In this document: piece by piece, positions 48,991 to 57,625 of the stretch
Position numbering within the stretch: position 1 is the stretch's first letter
How the letters are laid out: every line of letters starts with the position of its first letter
Assembly: GCA_001789725.1 (NCBI GenBank)
Contig: MGAM01000013.1
Location: 16,046-80,045 of the forward strand
Length of the DNA: 64,000 nucleotides
Origin: Candidatus Roizmanbacteria bacterium RIFCSPLOWO2_01_FULL_39_19
GTDB lineage: Bacteria > Patescibacteriota > Microgenomatia > UBA1406 > HO2-37-13b
Reading direction: 5' to 3'
Made by a program: the position numbers and the translations under genes
The notes under the pieces: model-generated
Databases searched by the model: none
Told to the model about the DNA's origin: nothing
The model's input: the letters and a program-made list of their open reading frames with translations, nothing else

Positions 48991-49016
48991 CTATCCGTAG
49001 CTTTAGCGAAGGATAG
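48991..49016. repeat. Hairpin CTATCC-(GTAGCTTTAGCGAA)-GGATAG
   Basis: Perfect 6-bp stem. Confidence 0.7.
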
Positions 49017-49048
49017 TCCACGCTGGTTGATTATGTAGGAAATTATTA
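49016..49048. repeat. Cassette-boundary module, type B
   Basis: gtccacgctggttgattatgtaggaaattatta. Confidence 0.75.
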
Positions 49049-49058
49049 TCAGACCTAC

Positions 49059-49451
49059 TTATTTACAATTTGAATAACAAAACGATATTTTCCCTATTAC
49101 ATCAAGTCTACGAAGTGGCAGAGGATTGTTTTTCACAAAAATCATATCCTGTTCAACTCTATCTACAATTCCGACCTCATTAACGTCAGGATTTTTTAAA
49201 GACTTAAAAGCAATAATATCCCCCATTTTGAGAGAACCAAGTCTATAACTTAGCTTGTTTACAATGACATATGCTCCAACTGGATATTTTGAAATTGTAT
49301 TACGTAGTTGTAATGGTTGAAATGCGAAGAGATATAGGAAAATGGGAATTAGAAACAATAGAAATATACCGAAGACCAAAATTATTATGGATTTGAATAG
49401 TTTATCCACCATAGTTTTCAGTATATCAGAAACCAAGAAGTCCGAATCCAC
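49059..49451 (-). CDS. signal peptidase I (S26)-like protein, reduced
   Basis: SKYPVGAYVIVNKLSYRLGSLKMGDIIAFKSLKNPD; no recognisable GDN box. Confidence 0.7.
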   Translation of the reverse strand: MDSDFLVSDILKTMVDKLFKSIIILVFGIFLLFLIPIFLYLFAFQPLQLRNTISKYPVGAYVIVNKLSYRLGSLKMGDIIAFKSLKNPDVNEVGIVDRVEQDMIFVKNNPLPLRRLDVIGKISFCYSNCK

Positions 49452-49498
49452 ACTCCTGTTGCGATAGTTTGATACATTTCGGTGAGGCTAAAATGTTG

Positions 49499-49539
49499 GT
49501 CCAGGCTCGTAACAGACGTTAGAACTTTTTACGCACAAA
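49499..49539. repeat. Cassette-boundary module, type A
   Basis: gtccaggctcgtaacagacgttagaactttttacgcacaaa (approximate ends). Confidence 0.75.
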
Positions 49540-49553
49540 GAAAGGTATGATTG

Positions 49554-49799
49554 CTACTTTTTTTTGTAAGCAATTGATGGAGAAGTAGATCGAGGCAAAA
49601 TAGATTGAACAATATTTTTTGGCAATTGCATAGCCGCCTGCTTCAAAAATACAGAGGCATCGAGAATCTCAAGCAGTACCGCTTCTCTTTTTGGGGAGAA
49701 ATGCACAATAAGATCGCCCGATTGCTCAGCATAATCTATGTTTTGATCATTTAGCTCGATAAGCAAAATATCATCCTCTTTGTTGTATTTAAATTTCAT
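49554..49799 (-). CDS. DUF2283 domain protein
   Basis: MKFKYNKEDDILLIELNDQNIDYAEQSGDLIVHFSPKREAVLLEILDAS. Confidence 0.85.
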   Translation of the reverse strand: MKFKYNKEDDILLIELNDQNIDYAEQSGDLIVHFSPKREAVLLEILDASVFLKQAAMQLPKNIVQSILPRSTSPSIAYKKK

Positions 49800-49801
49800 A
49801 T

Positions 49802-50083
49802 TTAATAATACCTTCCTTTCTCTGCGGGATATACCGTAATTATCTTTATTATATCATCTTCAAGTTTGTATACAACTCTCAATATGAGTTTAGTATCGAA
49901 ATTTTTCGAGGCAATAATTTTTGGTACATCCGACTCTGAATCAATATGATCAGGATTGTTGACAGTATCTTTAATCTGTGCCAGGCTTATTTTAAAACCT
50001 CTTTTGGCAAGCAAAGGAATTTTATCTTTAACAAGATGCCTACTTAGAATGAATTTCATAAACTCAATTCTAACACTTTGCAC
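49802..50083 (-). CDS. DUF4258-like protein paired with DUF2283 (TA-like)
   Basis: FILSRHLVKDKIPLLAKRGFKIS...LRVVYKLEDDIIKIITVYPAEKGRYY. Confidence 0.75.
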   Translation of the reverse strand: MQSVRIEFMKFILSRHLVKDKIPLLAKRGFKISLAQIKDTVNNPDHIDSESDVPKIIASKNFDTKLILRVVYKLEDDIIKIITVYPAEKGRYY

Positions 50084-50196
50084 AGTTAAGATTCTAGCCT
50101 TGTGGGGGAATTATTACAAAAGTTATTCTGTTACAACAAGAGTTATAATTTTACCTCTCTTGATTTTGATCTAATTTCCAATTAGGATAATAACAG

Positions 50197-51294
50197 ATGA
50201 GAAAAAACAAAAGAAGTAAGAAGCCATACAATCCTTCTAATAGGAAATTCTTAATTGTAGCTTTATTAATTATAATTGTTGTATTATTTACTGGCAAAAC
50301 CTTTCTACAAAAACAGGAGTCCCAATCCAACAATGTGCTAGGATTACTCCTCGCTAAAGGAGACAACGATTCAGGTGGATCATCCGGAAGTGGTTCGGGG
50401 AGTGGATCGTCTGAGAGTGGAAGCTCGGATTCAAGTGAAAGCCGATCTGATTCGGGTTCTTCAAATTCTGAATCTTCAGGTTCAGAATCATCTGGAAGTT
50501 CTGAGTCAACAAGTGGCACGGGAGGAGCTTCTGGTTCTTCGGGTTCATCTGGGGTTTCAAACATCGTTCCAACACGAACGAGGTTCATAAATCCCACAAC
50601 AGGTATTCGCACGGAAACAGAGGTGAAACAAGATGAAGAGCGTACCGAAGTAAGACTTAGTGAGGGTGAGCGTATCAGAACAAGAACGAAAGATGGGAGA
50701 ACAAGAATTGATATTACCTCAGGAGGTGTGAAAACCAGACTTGAAATAAGAGATGGTAGGTTTATTATAAAAGCAGAACAGGGAGATGGAACTGAAGTTG
50801 AACTTGAAGATGACGCGCTCTTTAAGATTGAGGAAAGATTGGCTACAAACCAGATAAAAATAGCAACAGATGAGGCAAATAGATTTGTAATACAACGAGG
50901 TAATGCCGGTGCTGTTAGTCAATTCCCGCTATCCATCGATCTTGCCACCAATACGCTGATAGTGAACACCCCTTCAGGACAAAAAAATGTAACAGTGCTT
51001 CCAGATCAGGCAGTGCAAAATCTTCTCGTTGCAAACATTGTTAGTCGTTTAGGTAGCAGTGCGGTTGTTAATTCCTTTCGAACTGGTGAGACCTCAACGC
51101 TTGCTCAAGTTATAACATTGGGTGAGCAAAATGGTATTCCAATCTATGAAATCAATGGAATCTCAGATCAAAGACTACTGGGCTTTGTTCCCGTAACTAT
51201 TGAAAAGACTATTGCTGTTTCTGCCGAAACTGGAGCCGTAGTCTCAACTCAAGTCTCATTTGTTAATAAGGTGTTAGATTTTCTCTCCTTTTAA
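50197..51294 (+). CDS. membrane-anchored protein with Ser/Gly-rich linker
   Basis: N-terminal TM, then a ~70-aa S/G/E/D-rich tract, then a folded C-terminal region. Confidence 0.7.
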   Translation: MRKNKRSKKPYNPSNRKFLIVALLIIIVVLFTGKTFLQKQESQSNNVLGLLLAKGDNDSGGSSGSGSGSGSSESGSSDSSESRSDSGSSNSESSGSESSGSSESTSGTGGASGSSGSSGVSNIVPTRTRFINPTTGIRTETEVKQDEERTEVRLSEGERIRTRTKDGRTRIDITSGGVKTRLEIRDGRFIIKAEQGDGTEVELEDDALFKIEERLATNQIKIATDEANRFVIQRGNAGAVSQFPLSIDLATNTLIVNTPSGQKNVTVLPDQAVQNLLVANIVSRLGSSAVVNSFRTGETSTLAQVITLGEQNGIPIYEINGISDQRLLGFVPVTIEKTIAVSAETGAVVSTQVSFVNKVLDFLSF

Positions 51295-51327
51295 ACTCTA
51301 CATTGTCTTGAAAGCCTAAAAAAGTAA

Positions 51328-51360
51328 GTCCAGGCTGGTTGAATATGTTGGAAATTATTA
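51328..51360. repeat. Cassette-boundary module, type B
   Basis: gtccaggctggttgaatatgttggaaattatta. Confidence 0.75.
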
Positions 51361-51370
51361 CCAGCAACAA

Positions 51371-51970
51371 TCATTTCTCTAAAATCCCCTCAATTCCTTC
51401 CAGTAACCTATCAAATTGCGTATACCCAGCACTTGCATTGAAGTGACCAGAGTTTGATATAAACGTTAAATCTACTCCAAGTTTACGTGCAAGCTCCTCA
51501 CCATTTCCCAAAGAAACATATGGATCGTTATCTGAATGATACACAGTAGCAATTCCTGCATTGGATTTTATTGTTTCCCAATCAAAGTTGAATCCATTAC
51601 TGAAAGCATAATCACCATCCCAATTTTTAATAGGTTTGACGCCGATTGGTGCAGAAACAAGAACAACCGCTTTAACTGGCTCTTGAAGTCTTTCAAGTAG
51701 TCGTAACAGGAATAACCCTCCCAAACTGTGACCAATTAAAATTGTATTGTCTTTTATGCTTTGTTCATAATCTTTAAGAACCTTGAGCCACGCTTCAAGA
51801 GATTGTCCTTCAGGGGTAGGAAACTGAGGAATAGTGGTGTCATATCCTGCTTTAACAAGCTCTTGTTTTAGCCACGGAAACCAGTTCTCACCTGGATGAC
51901 CACCTGTGCCATGAAAAATAAAGAGGTTTTCTTTCATAGAGGAAATTATATCAGAAGTTCCATCTTTCAA
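51371..51970 (-). CDS. RBBP9/YdeN-like alpha/beta hydrolase
   Basis: FIFHGTGGHPGENWFPWLKQEL, IGHSLGGLFLLRLLE, SNSGHFN. Confidence 0.87.
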   Translation of the reverse strand: MKDGTSDIISSMKENLFIFHGTGGHPGENWFPWLKQELVKAGYDTTIPQFPTPEGQSLEAWLKVLKDYEQSIKDNTILIGHSLGGLFLLRLLERLQEPVKAVVLVSAPIGVKPIKNWDGDYAFSNGFNFDWETIKSNAGIATVYHSDNDPYVSLGNGEELARKLGVDLTFISNSGHFNASAGYTQFDRLLEGIEGILEK

Positions 51971-52016
51971 ATTGTCATAGGATTGAGCTCAATAGTAGCG
52001 AGAAGGATAAAGTTTC

Positions 52017-53027
52017 ATGTATACTTTCTTTTATATGAGTGAAGCTGGAGATATGGGCGAACCACCAGTATCAAGATTGCGTGGTGATTTAGTTCAAAGA
52101 CAACAATCAAAAGAAGCAAAAGGGTCTCCTTCGGAACGATTTCACCTTGCCACTACAGTCAACACTGTTGGTGATGAAGATGGCCCACCTTTTTCAGCGT
52201 CTTATCAACTTGATAATACAGGAAATCTCAAAGGAAGTCTTACTCCGAGAAATGGAGAGATGGTGAGCGTGCTATCTGTTGCAGATGGACTAGGTGGAGG
52301 TGCTTCAGAACTTCACAATGGATATGGCTCAACTCCACGAACTGGAGCCTATATTGCTGCACGAGAGGTACAATCTATTATTCCCGAACTTATTGCGAGT
52401 GATACAGGTTTTTTATCTGCATCAACCGCAGACATAAAATCACGACTTGAAGAGGCATTATCACAAAGGTTTCGTACTATGTCAGAGCGGTATCCACCTA
52501 CACATGGAGAAAGTAGATTGAAAAGTGATCTTATCAATCCGCTTGCCACAACATTCTCAACAGCCATCTTACATGAAACACCAGAGGGTACTAAGGTAAA
52601 AGTCTTTTGGAGAGGAGATTCCCCAGTAGTTATTGCAACACCCACAGAAACTTACGCAACAGAAACTGGCACAACTGGTGATGCAGCAATGGGCAGAGAA
52701 GGAAGTGTTAACCTATCAAATCAGTCTTTACAGGCGGCAGAATTTACTTTTCCAGCAGATACGATTGTTGTATTCGCTGCATCTGATGGATGGTTCAAAC
52801 GACCTGGCACTGATGGAATTCAAAGAGGAGTCCAAGACCTAATACAGGCATTGGGAGAAGCTGTTGGATCAAGTGATGTTCAACCAAGAATCAAAGCTAA
52901 ATACGTTGTTGGATTGGTAGAACCTGATGATACAACGCTTGCTCTTATAACGAATAGAAATAGTCCATCAGAATTACATCTGATACCGCCGATAAGTATT
53001 AAGCCGATAACCCCATTATCTATATAA
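52017..53027 (+). CDS. PP2C-like protein phosphatase
   Basis: LSVADGLGGGASE, TTFSTAILHE, VFAASDGWFKRPG. Confidence 0.65.
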   Translation: MYTFFYMSEAGDMGEPPVSRLRGDLVQRQQSKEAKGSPSERFHLATTVNTVGDEDGPPFSASYQLDNTGNLKGSLTPRNGEMVSVLSVADGLGGGASELHNGYGSTPRTGAYIAAREVQSIIPELIASDTGFLSASTADIKSRLEEALSQRFRTMSERYPPTHGESRLKSDLINPLATTFSTAILHETPEGTKVKVFWRGDSPVVIATPTETYATETGTTGDAAMGREGSVNLSNQSLQAAEFTFPADTIVVFAASDGWFKRPGTDGIQRGVQDLIQALGEAVGSSDVQPRIKAKYVVGLVEPDDTTLALITNRNSPSELHLIPPISIKPITPLSI

Positions 53028-53040
53028 AAGCTTTAATAGC

Positions 53041-54195
53041 TTATGTGAGAGAACCTGCCCTTTTATAAAAATACGTATTAGCAAGTAAAACCGCCTGTGC
53101 ACATACAAGGGCTGGGACTATTCCCCAAATATCTGCTATGACGCCCAAAATAAATGACGACAGGGCAATTAAAAGGCACGTAGTAAATGATTGAAGCGAC
53201 GCCATTGTTGCTCGTTGTTCATTAGTAAATTCTTGATGGAAAAGGGTGTTCTCAGCAACATTGGCTGAGCCGTAAAATAATGAAGTCAATGCCATAAAGA
53301 TCGGCGAGAGTGGAGTAATGAAAATCGCAGCAAGAGTAGTTATAATTGGCGTAGATATAGTATCCGTAATAATTACTTTTATTGGTGTAAATCTTTTAAT
53401 TATCTTTCCACCAAAATAATAACTTACCGCAGCAGCAACTCCTGAGACAGTGCGAGGAATACCAAGAGCCCATGTTGGCCAGACTAGATTGTAAAAAGCA
53501 GCCTTAAACTCATACGCAGCCTCTCCCACGCCATAGTTAATGGTTCCAGCGATAGTGAGTAATCGTAATTTTTTATTCTCAAGTGTCTTTTTAATAGCTA
53601 TATTTAAGTGTTGAAATACATTCCCAGTCTTTTTAGTATGTACTTTTGGTTCTATCAACTGTGTACTCAATAACACCGATATAACCTGAGGAATAACAGA
53701 GAGCCACATAACAAGCGGAAATGAGATATATGCTATGAAGCCTCCTAAAACTGCAGAAACTGCTGATGCTACCTGAAACATTGAACTCGTTTGTCCAAGA
53801 TGATGAGAGTATTCCTGTTCTTGATTGTGTTCTCTTAGTGTATCGTGAAGTAATGAAGTGTTATTACCACTAAAAAACGATCTACCTAATCCTTCAAAGA
53901 TAGCTCCAACCACAAGAATCCAATATGAGATTCCGATTGCATAAAAAACTACTGCTAAGACACCTGATAATGCTCCTAAAATCATCGTATTTTTCCTTCC
54001 AATTCTGTCTGAAAAAATACCTGTTGGGACTTCAAGTAAGGCCGTTGAAATAAAAACAACAGAAATAATACTCATGGCAAGTGCATACGAGCCAGTAATT
54101 CTTTGAAAGTAGAGAATTAAGATTGCAGCAAAGAGACGAAAACTTGAGAAGAAGTTAAACCAAGTGAGGACTCTAATGTTTCTGTGAGGCGACAT
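53041..54195 (-). CDS. MFS transporter
   Basis: 12-TM pattern, GIFSDRIGRKNTMILGAL motif. Confidence 0.9.
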   Translation of the reverse strand: MSPHRNIRVLTWFNFFSSFRLFAAILILYFQRITGSYALAMSIISVVFISTALLEVPTGIFSDRIGRKNTMILGALSGVLAVVFYAIGISYWILVVGAIFEGLGRSFFSGNNTSLLHDTLREHNQEQEYSHHLGQTSSMFQVASAVSAVLGGFIAYISFPLVMWLSVIPQVISVLLSTQLIEPKVHTKKTGNVFQHLNIAIKKTLENKKLRLLTIAGTINYGVGEAAYEFKAAFYNLVWPTWALGIPRTVSGVAAAVSYYFGGKIIKRFTPIKVIITDTISTPIITTLAAIFITPLSPIFMALTSLFYGSANVAENTLFHQEFTNEQRATMASLQSFTTCLLIALSSFILGVIADIWGIVPALVCAQAVLLANTYFYKRAGSLT

Positions 54196-54270
54196 TATTC
54201 AAGTGTATCAGAAGTTCTAACCGTTCCGCCTCATTGTAGTTTGGATTGTTAGGGCAGGTATCCATTAAAC

Positions 54271-55437
54271 TAGACACATATTCTCACTGACAAATAGTGT
54301 TAAAAGTAACAATAAGTGAGGAGGTGAACCACGTTTATGGGTACATTTAAATTCATACCAAAAGAAACAAAGGAACAGATATTAAAACGAATAAAAGAAG
54401 AAGGTATCACTGTTTTGCAAGCAGCGGCAGACGCAGGCATCTCTACAAAGTCAATATATAACTGGATGCGAAGCAAAACCATTTCAGATTGTTCTGTTTT
54501 GGAAATTAGTCGCCTCAAGCGGGAAAACAAAGAATTACTAGAGATAATAGGTAGACTAACCCACAATTTAACTAAACCAAAAAAAAATTAAAGAGATCCG
54601 TATGATAGTTACAGAAAAAAAACGAGAAAGTAAAACACAATTAGCCAAGAACCTTGGAGTTTCAAGATCGTCTCTGTACTACAAAACAAAAAGAGATGAT
54701 CAAGACCAAGAAATGAAAAAACAAATCTTAATTGTGCTTGGTTTACATCCAAGTTACGGGCATAAAAGAATTGCTCTTGAGTTTGGACTTAACAACAAAC
54801 GGATACGTCGTGTTATGAAAAAATACGACATAAAACCATACCAAAGAAGGGTTCAGAGACTTAGAAAAAAAGAAGATGAGGGAAAAGAAGCAACGGAATT
54901 AAAGAATGAGATTGTTGGATTTTGTCCAATAGCACCAAACATCGTCTGGGCATCCGATTTTACATATATTAAATTTCAAGGATCATTTATCTATCTGGCA
55001 ACAGTCATTGATATATATACCAGAGAGATTATCGGCTGGAATATATCAATGCGACATGATACGAATTTAGTCTTGGAGGCATTAAAACAAGCTATCGAGA
55101 GGATACAAACAAAACCACTCTATCTGCATTCTGATCAAGGATCAGAATATGACGCAAGGGAGTATGAAAACCATGTTATGGAAAAAGGTATTGTTATGTC
55201 CATGAGTCACAAATCATCTCCCTGGGAAAATGCTTATCAGGAATCTTTTTATTCACAATTTAAAGTTGATTTAGGACACGTTGATAGATTTGATACAAGA
55301 GAACAGTTAATTGAAGAAATGTATCAAACAATTTATTACTACAACAATGAAAGAATACATGGTAGTTTAAAGATATCTCCTGTTAAATTTAAACAAAATC
55401 ATGAAAATCGGTTAGAGAAAGTGAGAATAACTGTCTA
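54271..55437 (+). mobile_element. IS3-family insertion sequence
   Basis: OrfA/OrfB pair bounded by inverted repeats tagacaCATattctcact / tagacaGTTattctcact (16 of 18 match). Confidence 0.9.
54337..54591 (+). CDS. IS3-family transposase OrfA (HTH_Tnp)
   Basis: KFIPKETKEQILKRIKEEGITVLQAAADAGISTKSIYNWMR. Confidence 0.88.
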   Translation: MGTFKFIPKETKEQILKRIKEEGITVLQAAADAGISTKSIYNWMRSKTISDCSVLEISRLKRENKELLEIIGRLTHNLTKPKKN

Positions 55438-55438
55438 A
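54602..55438 (+). CDS. IS3-family transposase OrfB (rve, DDE)
   Basis: VWASDFTYIKFQGSFIYLATVIDIYTREIIGWN, LHSDQGSEYDA, SPWENAYQESFYSQFK. Confidence 0.95.
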   Translation: MIVTEKKRESKTQLAKNLGVSRSSLYYKTKRDDQDQEMKKQILIVLGLHPSYGHKRIALEFGLNNKRIRRVMKKYDIKPYQRRVQRLRKKEDEGKEATELKNEIVGFCPIAPNIVWASDFTYIKFQGSFIYLATVIDIYTREIIGWNISMRHDTNLVLEALKQAIERIQTKPLYLHSDQGSEYDAREYENHVMEKGIVMSMSHKSSPWENAYQESFYSQFKVDLGHVDRFDTREQLIEEMYQTIYYYNNERIHGSLKISPVKFKQNHENRLEKVRITV

Positions 55439-55894
55439 AGAAATGGGTACTTGACAAGCAGTTCCTGTTCCTGCACCAACATTGCCGTTTTGTACTGGTT
55501 CTGATGAAAGGTTGTCAACAGCTTCAGCACCATACTCTGGGTCATATTGAAACAGTTCAACTCCAAGATCGTACACGATAGCTCCACTAACCTCTGGAAT
55601 GATTGACTTCCCAGTTTTCCATCCTATTCCTTGTTCTGTAAGCTTTTGAGAAATTGGTGTGGCAGATAGTAACCCACTCAAACTTCCACCAGCAATAAAA
55701 ATCCCTCTCCTCTCTGGGAAACTTTTTCCATTTCGCAGGTTTTCTGTTGAGTACAATCCAGGAGCTCCACCGTAGGACACGTATGAGACAGGCAATACCT
55801 TATCGAAGAGAATAAAAGTGCAACCCGTAAGTTTATCTGGATGAGTGGAATGTCCAACCTGAACACCAGATAAAGCAGTGAGAGTATTGTTCAT
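55412..55894 (-). pseudogene. P1/S58 (DmpA-like) peptidase N-terminal fragment, interrupted by the IS
   Basis: LTALSGVQVGHSTHPDKLTGCTFILF...GNVGAGTGTA, then reads into the IS right end. Confidence 0.8.
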
Positions 55895-55947
55895 ACAGGT
55901 ATTATATCTCAGCTTTTTAGATTGTTATAAAAGCCTAAACGGAGCGT

Positions 55948-55989
55948 GTCCAGGCTCGTAACAGACGTTAGAACTTTTTGGGCACAAAT
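55948..55989. repeat. Cassette-boundary module, type A
   Basis: gtccaggctcgtaacagacgttagaactttttgggcacaaat (approximate ends). Confidence 0.75.
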
Positions 55990-56059
55990 CTGAGGGATAA
56001 GTTATATAGATATTTAAGGCCCTATATCAATTTTTCTGCTATAATAGGCCAAACTGTAT

Positions 56060-57610
56060 ATGACAGCAGAAGTAGCTTCTCATACAAAACAGGTCTTTTT
56101 AGTCGCTGAGGGTTCAATTGGTCCAGTAGAAAGAGATCGAGGCGGAAACTGGTATGAACCACTGGGAGTTTGGGTTCATCCCGAAATACAATCCTATATG
56201 GATTCAATGCCGGAAGCAGAACGTCTACTGGTTGAACGATCATTTCCTCTAAGTTTTGCTGTAGCCACTGCTTATAACGCTCAAATTGCTGACGTTGATT
56301 CTCATCAATTATGGCCACAATCTTTTTATGAAAATGACGGTACGCAAAAACTACTTGAAGCGGCTGAAGTAAATCCTTCAATTGGAGATCCATTTGCAGT
56401 GGTCAGAGGTCAACCACCATATGGCGTTATTCCCTTCAGTCTTACATATTTTGATGAACTTCAATCTGCTGTTGCTGCTTTAGAAGATATGATAGCAACA
56501 GACAGTCCGTCCGCCGTAAATTTAGCTCCATATTTAGATGCACTCCGAAGAGCATACACACCCGATGAATTACGGACCAGTGATTTACCCTATTTGCATG
56601 AGGCGGATACAGCATGGGTGCACCTTGATCCCGACACAGAGTTAATTTTTTTTGCAGAACCTACCGAGTCTTATTCTGATAACCTTGCTGCATTACGAGA
56701 TGACGATAGCATAAGAAGATGGGCAATTGATGTTGCAAATGCAAACGGACTTGGGCCATGGAAGAATTTTTTTGAGTTTAGGTTGATGCAGAAAGTTGAT
56801 TTTGTGGTTAACCAAGAAGAAGTAGATGCAATTAGAGCAACAACTCGTAATCATTTCGTTAGACCAGGAGATGCACCTGTCCCTGCAAGTTTAGAGTTTA
56901 GGCGCTTACTTCTAGCCTCTGGACACGGAGCTCATCCCGCAAGAACAGCAAAAAATTACCCAAATTTTAATGATATTCGAAACGATCCAAATGGTGGTTA
57001 TAAGAACGTACTCTACACCAATATGATTGAGGAAGGATTAGATAGTCAAGCCGTACCAATTCTGATGCATGCTTTTGGCACTGATTTTATGAGTCGATTC
57101 CCCAAAGAAAGACTCATGAGAGGCTCAACATTGCGGATTATCGGACATGAAGAAAATCATTCTTACAGGGTACACAAGGGTAATCTTGCTTTGGAAGAAT
57201 TAAAGGCAACCATTGATGGCTTTGTGGCAGTTGATGAAGCGGGGAGATTTAAGGACGAAATAGATACGGTTTGTTTATCTACCGTCGGAGGAGCATTGTT
57301 TATTCGTTATAAAACTGCAAAAGCTCGGGCTGAAGGAGACACAAGAACCGAAAGAGGCTATAAGGCATACCATACCGGTGATACTATCATGATGAATTAT
57401 CTTGCAGCAGCTGGGGCGTTTATTGACGTTAATGGTCATTATGGGGATATTGATTTTGATAATTTCAGGACAGCAATGAGAGACCTATGTAAAGAACTAG
57501 AGCAAGTCAGAGAAGGGACTGTTTCAGCTTCTGATTTTCAAGCAGCATGGGGAGCAGAAGAGATCTGGGATAGCTTTAAGGTTCTGCCTCCTGGAGTAGA
57601 ACTCCACTAA
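56060..57610 (+). CDS. M49-like metallopeptidase-type protein
   Basis: 516 aa; LRIIGHEENHSYRVHKGN...LEELKATIDG (HExxH plus EExxA). Confidence 0.5.
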   Translation: MTAEVASHTKQVFLVAEGSIGPVERDRGGNWYEPLGVWVHPEIQSYMDSMPEAERLLVERSFPLSFAVATAYNAQIADVDSHQLWPQSFYENDGTQKLLEAAEVNPSIGDPFAVVRGQPPYGVIPFSLTYFDELQSAVAALEDMIATDSPSAVNLAPYLDALRRAYTPDELRTSDLPYLHEADTAWVHLDPDTELIFFAEPTESYSDNLAALRDDDSIRRWAIDVANANGLGPWKNFFEFRLMQKVDFVVNQEEVDAIRATTRNHFVRPGDAPVPASLEFRRLLLASGHGAHPARTAKNYPNFNDIRNDPNGGYKNVLYTNMIEEGLDSQAVPILMHAFGTDFMSRFPKERLMRGSTLRIIGHEENHSYRVHKGNLALEELKATIDGFVAVDEAGRFKDEIDTVCLSTVGGALFIRYKTAKARAEGDTRTERGYKAYHTGDTIMMNYLAAAGAFIDVNGHYGDIDFDNFRTAMRDLCKELEQVREGTVSASDFQAAWGAEEIWDSFKVLPPGVELH

Positions 57611-57625
57611 ACTCTATTAACCAAT

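Noticed and set aside
50375-50590. ORFs in alternative frames of the Ser/Gly-rich tract (50375-50590, 50151-50612, 50354-50575)
   Set aside because: By-products of low-complexity codon composition.
54209-54255. ttctaac...gttaggg near 54.2 kb resembling attC R''/R' cores
   Set aside because: The arms can pair only with wobbles and the inner spacer (~26 nt) is too short with no L''/L' arms; treated as chance.
56022-56393. Minus-strand ORF of 123 aa
   Set aside because: Antisense to the N-terminal part of the much longer 516-aa ORF, no recognisable domain; likely spurious.
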